From NCBI GenBank assembly GCA_002731665.1, contig PCCJ01000036.1:1-7082 (forward strand): 7,082 nucleotides of DNA, read 5' to 3'. The position numbers were made by a program, and so were the translations under genes. The notes under the pieces were generated by a model, which was not told where the DNA came from, made no database searches, and worked only from the letters and a program-made list of their open reading frames with translations. Of the stretch, positions 1 through 6,853 are shown one piece after another (position 1 is the stretch's first letter; every line of letters begins with the position of its first letter). Origin of the DNA: Actinomycetota bacterium (GTDB lineage: Bacteria; Actinomycetota; Acidimicrobiia; Acidimicrobiales; Poriferisodaliceae).

Positions 1-1
1 A

Positions 2-568
2 TTGGATTCCATTGCTGGTTCAAAGCTAAAAGCTTTTGCAGTCAATAATCTTAAAGCTCTCCAGACCGGATGCCTCTTAGTCACCCATGACTCTGACTTC
101 GTCGTGGAAATTGCCGATAGAGTGTACGTTTTGGAGTCAGGCATCGTAACTGAGTTCGGTCAGCCCGACGATTTGCGCGCCAAGCCGAACACCCCCTATA
201 TAGCCAACTTCGCCGGTACCAATTCTTATAATGGTGTACTTCGCAATGGTCAACTTGTAATAAACACTGCTTTTCAGTTGCAGGTTGCAGACTTATCGAC
301 ATCAGGCCCCGTGAACGTATCTATTAACCCACGATCGATTTCACTGCATAGAAACACGAGCCACGGAAGCCCTCGCAATAATCTGCCCGTCGTAATTGAC
401 AGCGTTGAATCTCTGGGTGACATAACTCGTATCGTGACTGCTGACCCCACACCACTTGTGATCGATATAACAACTATCTCTGCCAATGAACTCAATGTTA
501 GACAAGGTGAACATTTGTGGGCAACGATAAAAGCTACAGAAATTAATGTCGAACCTCTAGAGCTATGA
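2..568 (+). CDS. modC: Molybdate/tungstate-type ABC transporter ATP-binding protein, C-terminal part (5' end outside window)
   Basis: This is the last 188 codons of an ABC importer ATPase, the cytoplasmic subunit that powers uptake of an oxyanion, most likely molybdate or tungstate. The window opens inside the D-loop: the first codons read Leu-Asp, as in the usual SALD. The H-loop follows at residues 25-30 (LLVTHD, His29), then IADRVYVLESGIVTEFGQP, the normal end of the nucleotide-binding domain. Walker A, the signature motif and Walker B lie upstream, outside the window. Residues about 105-185 form a Mop/TOBE-like oxyanion-binding domain: GSPRN at 122-126, and a closing stretch around VRQGEHLWATIKATEI that matches the end of ModC-type TOBE domains. 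This tail is what separates it from sugar or polyamine ATPases. The initial TTG is an internal Leu codon, not a start. The stop overlaps the helicase start by 4 bases. Molybdate versus tungstate cannot be decided here. Confidence 0.82.
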   Translation: MDSIAGSKLKAFAVNNLKALQTGCLLVTHDSDFVVEIADRVYVLESGIVTEFGQPDDLRAKPNTPYIANFAGTNSYNGVLRNGQLVINTAFQLQVADLSTSGPVNVSINPRSISLHRNTSHGSPRNNLPVVIDSVESLGDITRIVTADPTPLVIDITTISANELNVRQGEHLWATIKATEINVEPLEL

Positions 569-3500
569 CTAGCAACAAACACTCGAACGTCCAACGAAGC
601 ATTCCAAAGCTTTCCTACCCACCAGATTTACCGATCACTGCAGAACGAGCGCGCATAGTCGAAGCGATTAGAACTAACCAAGTATTAATTATCGCGGGGG
701 CTACTGGATCAGGTAAGAGCACCCAACTTCCTAAATTCTGCTTGGAAGCAGGCCAAGGTAAGACTGCGATGATCGGCCACACACAGCCGAGGCGCATCGC
801 CGCGAGAAGTGTTGCCGACCGAATCGCTAGCGAGCTCGAACAGCCCCTTGGTCAGACCGTTGGTTACCAAGTTCGATTCAACCAAACCAGCTCGCAGGCG
901 ACAGCTATTAAAGTGATGACTGATGGAATTCTACTGGCCGAAATTAACAGAGACCCTCAGCTAAGTTCCTATGACACGGTCATCCTAGACGAAGCACATG
1001 AGCGAAGTCTTAACATTGATTTTCTGATCGGCTATCTAAGGCGACTGTTACCCATACGCCCTGACCTGAAGCTAATTATCACTTCGGCAACTATCGACAC
1101 GGCCCAGTTTGCAAAACACTTTGACGCAGCTCCAGTCATCAGCGTTGAGGGTCGTTCCTATCCAGTTGAGATCAGATTCCTGAATGAACCAAAAAATGAT
1201 TCGGTCACCGAAGCAACGGATGCTGCTATAGGCTTGTTGCGAGAAAGCCCAGGCGATGTCTTAGTTTTCTGTTCCGGAGATCGCGAAATTAATGAAGTAA
1301 CAGCTGCAATCGAGGACAAAAAAATACCTCAGTTGGAGGTGTTGCAACTTGCAGCGAGATTAAGTGACCGTCAACAGAAACGTATTTTTCAGGAGCACAC
1401 GACACGAAGAATTATTGTCTCCACGAACGTCGCAGAAACGTCGTTAACAGTTCCAGGTGTTACTTCAGTTGTTGATTTGGGCACTGCACGAATTTCTCGT
1501 TACAACAGTAGAACTAAGGTACAACGCCTCCCGATCGAGCCCATTTCACAATCTGCTGCTGCTCAGCGTTCTGGCCGCTGTGGCCGTTTGGCCCCTGGTA
1601 TTTGCGTACGAATCTATAGCGAAGAAGACTTTCTTAGTCGGCCGTACGCCACGGAACCAGAAATCCAGCGCACCAATTTAGCTTCCGTGATCCTAACGAT
1701 GCTTTCAAGGTCTTTAGGTGATATCAAGAACTTTCCATTTATCGATGCTCCCGACGATCGTTCTATTTCGGCTGGTTTTGCATTACTTGAGGAGATAGAA
1801 GCTATAAAGTATCGCCCCAAAGCTAAAGGGTTTGAAATAACCAAACTAGGGCAGAGTATCTCACGGCTCCCCATAGACCCACGGCTCGCTCGAAGCGTCA
1901 TTGCGGCCAGCGATCAAGGCTGTTTGCCTGAGATGTTGATTATTGCATCGGCATTGTCGATTCAAGATCCACGACTTCGCCCTTTAGGCTCGGAGAAGCT
2001 AGCTGATGTAGCACACTCGGTTTACGGCGATGGGAATAGCGATCTATCTTCGATCCTCGAACTGTGGCATGACCTAAAAGGTAAGCAATCGGAACTAACA
2101 TCGTCAGCGTTTAAAAGATTTTGTGAAGCTAATTTCATCCATCACCAACGCTATAGAGAGTGGATCGATATTCATCGACAGCTTCTGCGTTCCACCAAGA
2201 AGCTAAGCGCAACCACGAGTAACGACTCAGATATCTCAGAAAGACTTAGTCGTTCATTGCTCACAGGGTTCCTTTCCCAAATAGGGAAATATGTCCCTGA
2301 GAAGAAACATTATAAAGGGGCTCGAGGTCTCGTTTTTAATATCTCACCCGGATCCGTTATCTCTCGTTCCGAAAACCCGTGGGTTATGGCTTGTGAACTT
2401 TCCGAGACCAACAAAACATGGGCACGGCAAGTAGCCCCAATCAAGCCAGAATGGTTAGAAGAACTAGGCCGTAATTTTCTCAAGTCCAGTTTTGTCGATG
2501 CCTGGTGGGATAGTGGTTCAGCAAAAGCCATGACAATGGAATCAAAGACACTATTTGGCTTAGAGGTAGTATCAAGACGCGTCGTTCCATTAAAGAATCA
2601 TGATGCGTCCGAAGCAAGAATCTGGTTTATCCAACACGCACTAATCGAGGGTGACTGGTTTGACCGCTACCCATTTAGAGATCACAACAAAGAAATCGCC
2701 GAGCAAGCAAAGACGCTGGAGGCACAGCAGCGAGCCTCCACTATTTTTTGGAGCGATTCTCAGTTACATGATTTTTTTGATCGCCACCTTGGGAATGAAA
2801 TCTACTCCGCTGCCGATTTTTCTAAGTGGTGGCGAAAGGTTCGTGTGACCCAACCAGGTCTTCTGAACCTTAGTTTAAGCGAAGTCGCAGACATTTCTTA
2901 TGCCGATGACTTAGCATTTCCAGCACTTTGGCGTTACGGAGAGATGTCCTTCAATCTTGTCTACGAGTATTCTCCAGGTTCAGCAAGCGACGGCATGATA
3001 ATAGAAATACCTCTTTCAGCTATTAAGAGAATAGATGCATCCGCTTTTGAATGGTTAGTTCCAGGATACCGTCAACAGCTATTCCACGAGATCTTAAAAA
3101 AAATACCGAAGCAAACTAGACGAAAATTAGGCCCCTTAAGTGACTTAGCGAAACTGCTCAAAGATGAACTTGAACCCACTGATACCGACGTTATTGAGTC
3201 GGTGAAAGACGCTGTCAGAAAACTCTACGGAATCGAAATTCCGGATGTCGATGGTCATCGCTCAGCCATTCCATCCTATCTTCGACCTGTCTACCGTATT
3301 TTTGATTCAAGTCATTCTGTTGTCAGTGAAGGCAGAGAGTTATCGGAAATCTTAGGGGTCCTGGAAACCCGCTTCGCTGAGGAGCTCAAAGCTACTACTC
3401 ACCCGATAGAAGAAGTCGATCTTTCGGAATTTCCGGTCAACGGAATTCCTGGAAAAATTAAGGTTTCCGAACAGTCAACTGCCGAATGGGCATTCCCTTC

Positions 3501-4278
3501 TCTAACAACAGACGGTACTTCTGTAAGCTTGCGCCTGCTCCCTAACAGAACTGATCAATCCGCCAATATGTGGCGAGCGACAGTAGCGCTCTTAAATAAG
3601 TTTGTTCCTTCCGAAGCTCGTCAGATAAGACCACTGATCACTTCGCATCTACAACTTGCGATACAGCAATGTGGCTATGAATCAACAGCACAGTGGTACC
3701 ACGACAACGCCACAGCACTAATGGACAATCTCATTTCTGGTCTCGGTGGCCCAGCATGGACATACGATGCATGGACTGACCTTCGCTCCGTTGTGCTATC
3801 TGAATTTCCTAAACAAATCTTGGAAGTATGCAACGCAAGCGCAGCCTTGCTTACTGCCTCAACATCAATCCGAAAGCGACTTCGCATTGACCCGACAACG
3901 TGTGGCCATATTGCAGAAGTCGATATAAACAAACAGCTAGATGGACTCATCTACCCTGGGTTTGTTCAAGCGATGCATACCGAACGACTGCCTGATGTGG
4001 CTCGCTACATGCAGGCTATAACTATTCGAATAGATCAATTAGGATCCAAGCCAGCGCGCGACAATCGGCTAATAGTTAAGTGTCGATCAATCGAAAAAGA
4101 CTATGAAATTCTGGCTAATCGTTATCCAGCCTCAGAAGAGATAACCGAACTGGCCTGGACTCTCCAAGAACTACGTGTGGCACTTTTCGCCCAACAAACC
4201 GGTGCTGTCGGCAATCCAAGTGAAAAAAAGATTCAAGAAAAACTTGGGCAGATCATAAGAGAAGGACCCCAGCGTTAA
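565..4278 (+). CDS. hrpA: ATP-dependent RNA helicase HrpA, DEAH-box family, full length
   Basis: A cytoplasmic DEAH/RHA-family helicase of 1237 aa; E. coli HrpA is about 1300 aa and has a longer N-terminus. Seen in order: motif I GATGSGKS (45-52), motif Ia TQPRRIAAR (73-81), motif II DEAH (142-145), motif III SAT (174-176), motif IV LVFCSG (233-238), motif V STNVAETSL (286-294) and motif VI QRSGRCGR (334-341). All key residues are intact. The winged-helix/HA2 region follows, with ALSIQDPRLRP at 463-473, then an OB-fold segment at about 575-632. The DUF3418 tail specific to HrpA runs from about 650 to the end and closes with RVALFAQQ at 1204-1211, so the protein is complete. In E. coli, HrpA acts on mRNA and on stalled or collided ribosomes; that role is family knowledge. 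ATG 565 is the only reasonable start: an in-frame stop lies at 544-546, and no ATG, GTG or TTG falls between. Only a weak AGAG sits 2 bases upstream, which suggests coupling to the preceding gene through the ATGA overlap. Confidence 0.97.
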   Translation: MTSNKHSNVQRSIPKLSYPPDLPITAERARIVEAIRTNQVLIIAGATGSGKSTQLPKFCLEAGQGKTAMIGHTQPRRIAARSVADRIASELEQPLGQTVGYQVRFNQTSSQATAIKVMTDGILLAEINRDPQLSSYDTVILDEAHERSLNIDFLIGYLRRLLPIRPDLKLIITSATIDTAQFAKHFDAAPVISVEGRSYPVEIRFLNEPKNDSVTEATDAAIGLLRESPGDVLVFCSGDREINEVTAAIEDKKIPQLEVLQLAARLSDRQQKRIFQEHTTRRIIVSTNVAETSLTVPGVTSVVDLGTARISRYNSRTKVQRLPIEPISQSAAAQRSGRCGRLAPGICVRIYSEEDFLSRPYATEPEIQRTNLASVILTMLSRSLGDIKNFPFIDAPDDRSISAGFALLEEIEAIKYRPKAKGFEITKLGQSISRLPIDPRLARSVIAASDQGCLPEMLIIASALSIQDPRLRPLGSEKLADVAHSVYGDGNSDLSSILELWHDLKGKQSELTSSAFKRFCEANFIHHQRYREWIDIHRQLLRSTKKLSATTSNDSDISERLSRSLLTGFLSQIGKYVPEKKHYKGARGLVFNISPGSVISRSENPWVMACELSETNKTWARQVAPIKPEWLEELGRNFLKSSFVDAWWDSGSAKAMTMESKTLFGLEVVSRRVVPLKNHDASEARIWFIQHALIEGDWFDRYPFRDHNKEIAEQAKTLEAQQRASTIFWSDSQLHDFFDRHLGNEIYSAADFSKWWRKVRVTQPGLLNLSLSEVADISYADDLAFPALWRYGEMSFNLVYEYSPGSASDGMIIEIPLSAIKRIDASAFEWLVPGYRQQLFHEILKKIPKQTRRKLGPLSDLAKLLKDELEPTDTDVIESVKDAVRKLYGIEIPDVDGHRSAIPSYLRPVYRIFDSSHSVVSEGRELSEILGVLETRFAEELKATTHPIEEVDLSEFPVNGIPGKIKVSEQSTAEWAFPSLTTDGTSVSLRLLPNRTDQSANMWRATVALLNKFVPSEARQIRPLITSHLQLAIQQCGYESTAQWYHDNATALMDNLISGLGGPAWTYDAWTDLRSVVLSEFPKQILEVCNASAALLTASTSIRKRLRIDPTTCGHIAEVDINKQLDGLIYPGFVQAMHTERLPDVARYMQAITIRIDQLGSKPARDNRLIVKCRSIEKDYEILANRYPASEEITELAWTLQELRVALFAQQTGAVGNPSEKKIQEKLGQIIREGPQR
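4224..4230 (+). other. In-frame slippery heptamer A_AAA_AAG near the 3' end of hrpA
   Basis: Codons GAA AAA AAG of hrpA place A_AAA_AAG in the zero-frame phase used for -1 frameshifting in E. coli dnaX. A -1 shift would read on to a TAG at 4332-4334, replacing the last 16 residues with 34 others and ending inside the start of the next gene, in a different frame from it. Only a weak CAAG/CTTG stem lies just downstream and no clear upstream stimulatory Shine-Dalgarno is seen, so real frameshifting is doubtful. Lys-Lys codons alone would create this site. Confidence 0.2.
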
Positions 4279-4281
4279 GGG
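4277..4281 (+). promoter_or_regulatory. Ribosome binding site AAGGG for the SDR gene
   Basis: AAGGG overlaps the hrpA stop codon and lies 7 bases before GTG 4289, but 13 bases before the alternative ATG 4295. This spacing favours the GTG start. The overlap with the hrpA stop also fits re-initiation by ribosomes finishing hrpA. Confidence 0.55.
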
Positions 4282-4288
4282 CTAACCT

Positions 4289-5077
4289 GTGGAAATGCAT
4301 ATTGAGAACTTATTTTCTGTTGATGGCAAAGTAGCTCTAGTTACCGGCGGCAGCAGAGGAATTGGATACATGATCGCTGATGGTTTAATTCGAAATGGAG
4401 TGCGCGTTTACATCACTTCGAGAAAGGCTAAAGATTGCGATTTGGCGGCCCAGAAATTACGAGAATTTGGAGACTGCATCTCAATTCCAGCCGATGTTTC
4501 ATCCGCCGAAGGAATTCTGTCTCTGACTAGTCAGCTGAGAGAAGAAGAATCAAAGTTAGATATCTTAGTTAATAATGCCGGCGCCGCTTGGGGGGCGCCG
4601 TTGGGAGAATTTCCCGATGCAGGTTTTGAAAAAGTTATGGACATAAACGTCAAGGCCCCTTTTATGCTCACACAGGAACTTCTCCCTGAATTGCGTTCAG
4701 CTGCTACTGCAGAAGACCCAGCTCGAGTCATCATGATCGGGTCCGTCGATGGATTGCGCGTGCCTTTCGGCGATAACTACTCATACTCAGCATCAAAAGC
4801 AGGTGTTCATATGATGGCACGGCACATGGCTCATCATTTAGTTAAAGAGAACATCAACATCAACACCATCGCTCCCGGACCATTTGAGTCAAAGATGATG
4901 AGCTACATGCTCGATAACCCTAAACGAAGAGCTGGGGTAGTTGCCTCTACCCCTCAAGGGAGAATCGGAACGCCCGAAGACATAACAGGAGCTGTGATTT
5001 TCTTGGCAAGTCGCGCGTCAGCTTGGCTCACGGGGATAACCCTCCCGGTAGATGGGGGGATTTCAACGCATGGCTGA
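4289..5077 (+). CDS. SDR family NAD(P)-dependent oxidoreductase, RhlG/3-oxoacyl reductase-like
   Basis: A 262-aa classical short-chain dehydrogenase/reductase, a soluble cytoplasmic enzyme that interconverts a ketone and an alcohol using NAD(P)H. It shows the cofactor loop TGGSRGIG (19-26), NNAG (95-98), and the catalytic tetrad Asn120, Ser152, Tyr166 and Lys170 within YSASK. IAPGPF lies at 194-199 and PVDGG near the end at 253-257. The basic residues in SRK after the second strand (44-46) suggest NADPH preference, which is inference. The stretches GAPLGEFPD, NVKAPFMLTQ, SVDGLRVP and PFESKMM resemble the RhlG-like ketoreductase branch; the true substrate is unknown, and use in rhamnolipid synthesis should not be assumed. 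Length is normal. The start is probably GTG 4289 (AAGGG 7 bases upstream), with ATG 4295 two codons on as the alternative. It lies 10 bases after hrpA and overlaps the next gene by 8 bases, so it is likely co-transcribed with both. Confidence 0.9.
   Translation: MEMHIENLFSVDGKVALVTGGSRGIGYMIADGLIRNGVRVYITSRKAKDCDLAAQKLREFGDCISIPADVSSAEGILSLTSQLREEESKLDILVNNAGAAWGAPLGEFPDAGFEKVMDINVKAPFMLTQELLPELRSAATAEDPARVIMIGSVDGLRVPFGDNYSYSASKAGVHMMARHMAHHLVKENININTIAPGPFESKMMSYMLDNPKRRAGVVASTPQGRIGTPEDITGAVIFLASRASAWLTGITLPVDGGISTHG
5054..5060 (+). promoter_or_regulatory. Purine-rich ribosome binding site GGGGGGA for the FMN reductase
   Basis: A run of six G followed by A lies 9 bases before ATG 5070. 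The same bases encode the Gly-Gly of the conserved PVDGG motif at the end of the SDR protein, so one stretch serves both coding and initiation. It supports ATG 5070 over the in-frame ATG 5052, which starts before this site and has no good Shine-Dalgarno of its own. Confidence 0.5.
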
Positions 5078-5627
5078 AATTCTCAAGGTTATGACTGTCT
5101 CTGGTAGTCTCCGAAAAAAATCAGTTCATAGTGCCCTAGCGCAACATCTGACTAAATCCACTTATCAGTGTTGTGAATTTCAATCTTTTGAGATTAATAC
5201 TCTCCCGCTCTTCAATGAAGATTTAGAACAAGATGGATACCCGATTCATGTAGCGAGCTGGCAACAAAGTTGTCGCGAAGTCGATGCAGTTATATTTTTG
5301 ACGCCAGAATACAACCAAGGCATACCAGGAACTTTGAAGAATGCTGTTGACTGGCTGTCTAGGCCTTACGGCTCAGAACAGTACCGAAAACTTTCCATTG
5401 GGGTTGTAAATGGCGTTCCAGGACAGTCGCCGGGGAGATACGCCGCCGCAAACCTGCTGCACTCGTTATCACAACTAAGCGACCGGGTCTTCGAACAGCC
5501 TCTGCTACTAACTCAAATTTACGACATTTTTGAAGACACTGAACTAACAAGTACGACAGCAGAACTAATAAAAATGTGGACAATCAATTTTCTGCGTTTC
5601 ACTGAAACGACGAGAGCTAACGTTTGA
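5070..5627 (+). CDS. NADPH-dependent FMN reductase family protein (flavodoxin-like fold)
   Basis: A 185-aa cytoplasmic flavoprotein of the NADPH-dependent FMN reductase/ChrR/azobenzene reductase group, which passes electrons from NAD(P)H through bound FMN to quinones, azo dyes, chromate or similar acceptors. Visible motifs are the FMN phosphate loop SGSLRKKS (11-18), LTPEYNQGIPGTLKNAVDW (78-96 by the ATG 5070 start) followed by SRPYG, and a second flavin-side loop around NGVPGQSPGRYAA (114-126). Length is normal for the family. The start is set at ATG 5070, which gives MAEILKVM and has a G-rich binding site 9 bases upstream; ATG 5052 would add six residues inside the SDR C-terminus. It overlaps the SDR stop by 8 bases and the convergent epimerase gene by 11 bases. 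Pairing with an SDR suggests redox or detoxification chemistry, but the acceptor cannot be told from sequence. Confidence 0.9.
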   Translation: MAEILKVMTVSGSLRKKSVHSALAQHLTKSTYQCCEFQSFEINTLPLFNEDLEQDGYPIHVASWQQSCREVDAVIFLTPEYNQGIPGTLKNAVDWLSRPYGSEQYRKLSIGVVNGVPGQSPGRYAAANLLHSLSQLSDRVFEQPLLLTQIYDIFEDTELTSTTAELIKMWTINFLRFTETTRANV

Positions 5628-6747
5628 TCGTAGCCCATCCAACATTTGCGCCTTCACGTAGATCATAAGAAGCTGCGTACCGGTCTACAAAGCCAGGATC
5701 ACTCGCTCTAGCAACAGGCTCAATGATTCTCATCGCTTTTTGCCAGGCGTTAATCAATTGGTCTTCAGAGTCATAATCAAACCTATCAGCCAACGACTTC
5801 TCCTCAGGCCCACCTCTAACCGGTTGGTTAGCTACGAGATGCCGAGCCGTGCTACTTAACCCTTCAATCGGATCTACTACATCTTTATAGCCGAGTTCAT
5901 AGATAGCTCTATCACTTGACGTCAGTCGGTGATGAGGTGTTCCCCGAAGCGTCAAATGATGCGCTACGCCCGCATATTCCCAGGGAATCTCTACAATCTC
6001 GAAAGAGTGCTCGAGAGCTCCGGCAATTATCTCCACCCACTGCCTCAAGGTCGGAGTCCACTCATCACAGACATTGTAAGCATTACCCTCTGAGGCTTTA
6101 CCGGCGTCAACGGTCGCTAGAAGAGCAGCAGCAGCATTTGGCGCATACGCCGCTGCCTGCACTGTCAACCCGCCGTCCGGCAATACAATAGTTTTTCGCC
6201 CATCTAAAACTCGTCTCACTATTTTCCATTCGCGCGGACCCACTTGACCAGGACCATAGATCCACGGATAACGAAGGTGAGACGCCGTCGGGTGTTCAGC
6301 AAAAACTGCTCTTTCACTCAATCCTATATTTGCGACTTTTTTATTAACAGCAAAACCTCTGTCCTCATCTACTACTAATCGCCCATTCTCACGGGTCGGC
6401 ACTCTCATACCCGCAGGCCATAGAGCTGAAGCATCTCCCCAGCCAGAGTACGCAGGAACTCCACCGACACTCACAAACTTACCTGCACGTCCATTGAACA
6501 ATGAAGCCAACTCTCGAAGCCGCCCATACATAACAACAATCAAATCATACGACTTATTAATTGTCGCCTGGTTGGTTAACTCCATATCAAATGGATCAGT
6601 ATGAATATGTTCCACTGAATCTGGTATCTCACTAGATTCGTGATTCCCTGTGTGTAGGATCGTGACGTCAAAGTTTCGCGCTAACAGCCCATTGACCACG
6701 TATGGCCCCGTAGGCCCGGTACCCCCGACAACTAGTGCTGTTGACAT
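5617..6747 (-). CDS. NAD-dependent epimerase/dehydratase-like protein (atypical SDR)
   Basis: A 376-aa Rossmann-fold protein of the extended/atypical SDR superfamily. The N-terminus carries the nucleotide-binding loop GGTGPTGP at residues 8-15. Strand 4 carries FVSVGG with Ser93. RYPWIYGPGQ lies at 159-168, then PREW, the LPDGGLT segment (189-195), YNVCDE (224-229) and LRQWVE, as in epimerase-like proteins. The usual YxxxK is not seen: the aligned stretch reads FAVNK (132-136), with Phe in place of Tyr, so normal SDR dehydrogenase chemistry is doubtful and a binding or altered-chemistry role is possible. A tail after about residue 312 (ADRFDYDSEDQLINAW) looks family-specific. Start is ATG 6747, with AGGAAGG 6 bases upstream; TTG one codon earlier is the less likely alternative. 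Substrate unknown. It converges on the FMN reductase with an 11-base 3' overlap and diverges from the TPR gene. Confidence 0.85.
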   Translation of the reverse strand: MSTALVVGGTGPTGPYVVNGLLARNFDVTILHTGNHESSEIPDSVEHIHTDPFDMELTNQATINKSYDLIVVMYGRLRELASLFNGRAGKFVSVGGVPAYSGWGDASALWPAGMRVPTRENGRLVVDEDRGFAVNKKVANIGLSERAVFAEHPTASHLRYPWIYGPGQVGPREWKIVRRVLDGRKTIVLPDGGLTVQAAAYAPNAAAALLATVDAGKASEGNAYNVCDEWTPTLRQWVEIIAGALEHSFEIVEIPWEYAGVAHHLTLRGTPHHRLTSSDRAIYELGYKDVVDPIEGLSSTARHLVANQPVRGGPEEKSLADRFDYDSEDQLINAWQKAMRIIEPVARASDPGFVDRYAASYDLREGANVGWATIKR

Positions 6748-6753
6748 CAACTT

Positions 6754-6760
6754 CCTTCCT
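6754..6760 (-). promoter_or_regulatory. Ribosome binding site AGGAAGG for the epimerase-like gene
   Basis: Read on the minus strand, a purine-rich AGAGGAAGGAAG precedes the start. AGGAAGG ends 6 bases before ATG 6747 but only 3 bases before TTG 6750, which favours the ATG. Confidence 0.6.
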
Positions 6761-6773
6761 CTCTATTGACTAG

Positions 6774-6779
6774 ACTTTA
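6774..6779 (-). promoter_or_regulatory. Possible -10 element TAAAGT for the epimerase-like gene
   Basis: TAAAGT on the minus strand matches the -10 consensus at four of six positions, including the leading TA and final T. A start about 7 bases downstream would leave a leader of roughly 20 bases that contains the AGGAAGG site. No -35 element is recognisable at the usual spacing, so this is a weak call. No convincing promoter was found for the divergent + gene. Confidence 0.2.
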
Positions 6780-6853
6780 AACGAAGTTCGACCACAGGAT
6801 CAGTAAAACATTCTCGTACTAGCTTTCGACAGTCTACGAAATGGAGATAGTTA

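Larger units (their letters stand above)
6748..6853. other. Divergent intergenic region with short repeats
   Basis: This 106-base gap between two divergent genes is the only non-coding stretch longer than a few bases. It contains a 6-base inverted repeat, TAGACT at 6771-6776 and AGTCTA at 6831-6836, a small palindrome CGAAGTTCG at 6782-6790, and two copies of TTCGAC at 6787-6792 and 6825-6830. It must hold the promoters of both genes. The repeats are short enough to be chance. Confidence 0.35.

Noticed and set aside
274..594. Minus-strand open frame of 106 codons
   Set aside because: It lies opposite the ModC TOBE domain and the hrpA start, has no recognisable domain, and is best explained as a shadow frame.
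1614..1901. Minus-strand open frame of 95 codons inside hrpA
   Set aside because: It is fully antisense to the conserved helicase core and HA2 region, with no family resemblance.
3096..3103. Run of eight A in hrpA as a frameshift site
   Set aside because: A -1 shift meets a stop within a few codons in a conserved domain, so no useful product results; the run simply encodes Lys-Lys-Ile.
3675..3950. Minus-strand open frame of 91 codons inside hrpA
   Set aside because: It is antisense to the conserved DUF3418 coding region and has no motif.
5114..5120. Run of seven A early in the FMN reductase as a slippage switch
   Set aside because: Both -1 and +1 shifts hit TAG within about seven codons. 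It would act only as an off-switch, and the run encodes the Lys pair of the FMN loop.
5916..6191. Plus-strand open frame of 91 codons opposite the epimerase-like gene
   Set aside because: Its composition is rich in Arg, Ser and Pro, typical of an antisense frame, and the minus-strand gene is clearly the real one.
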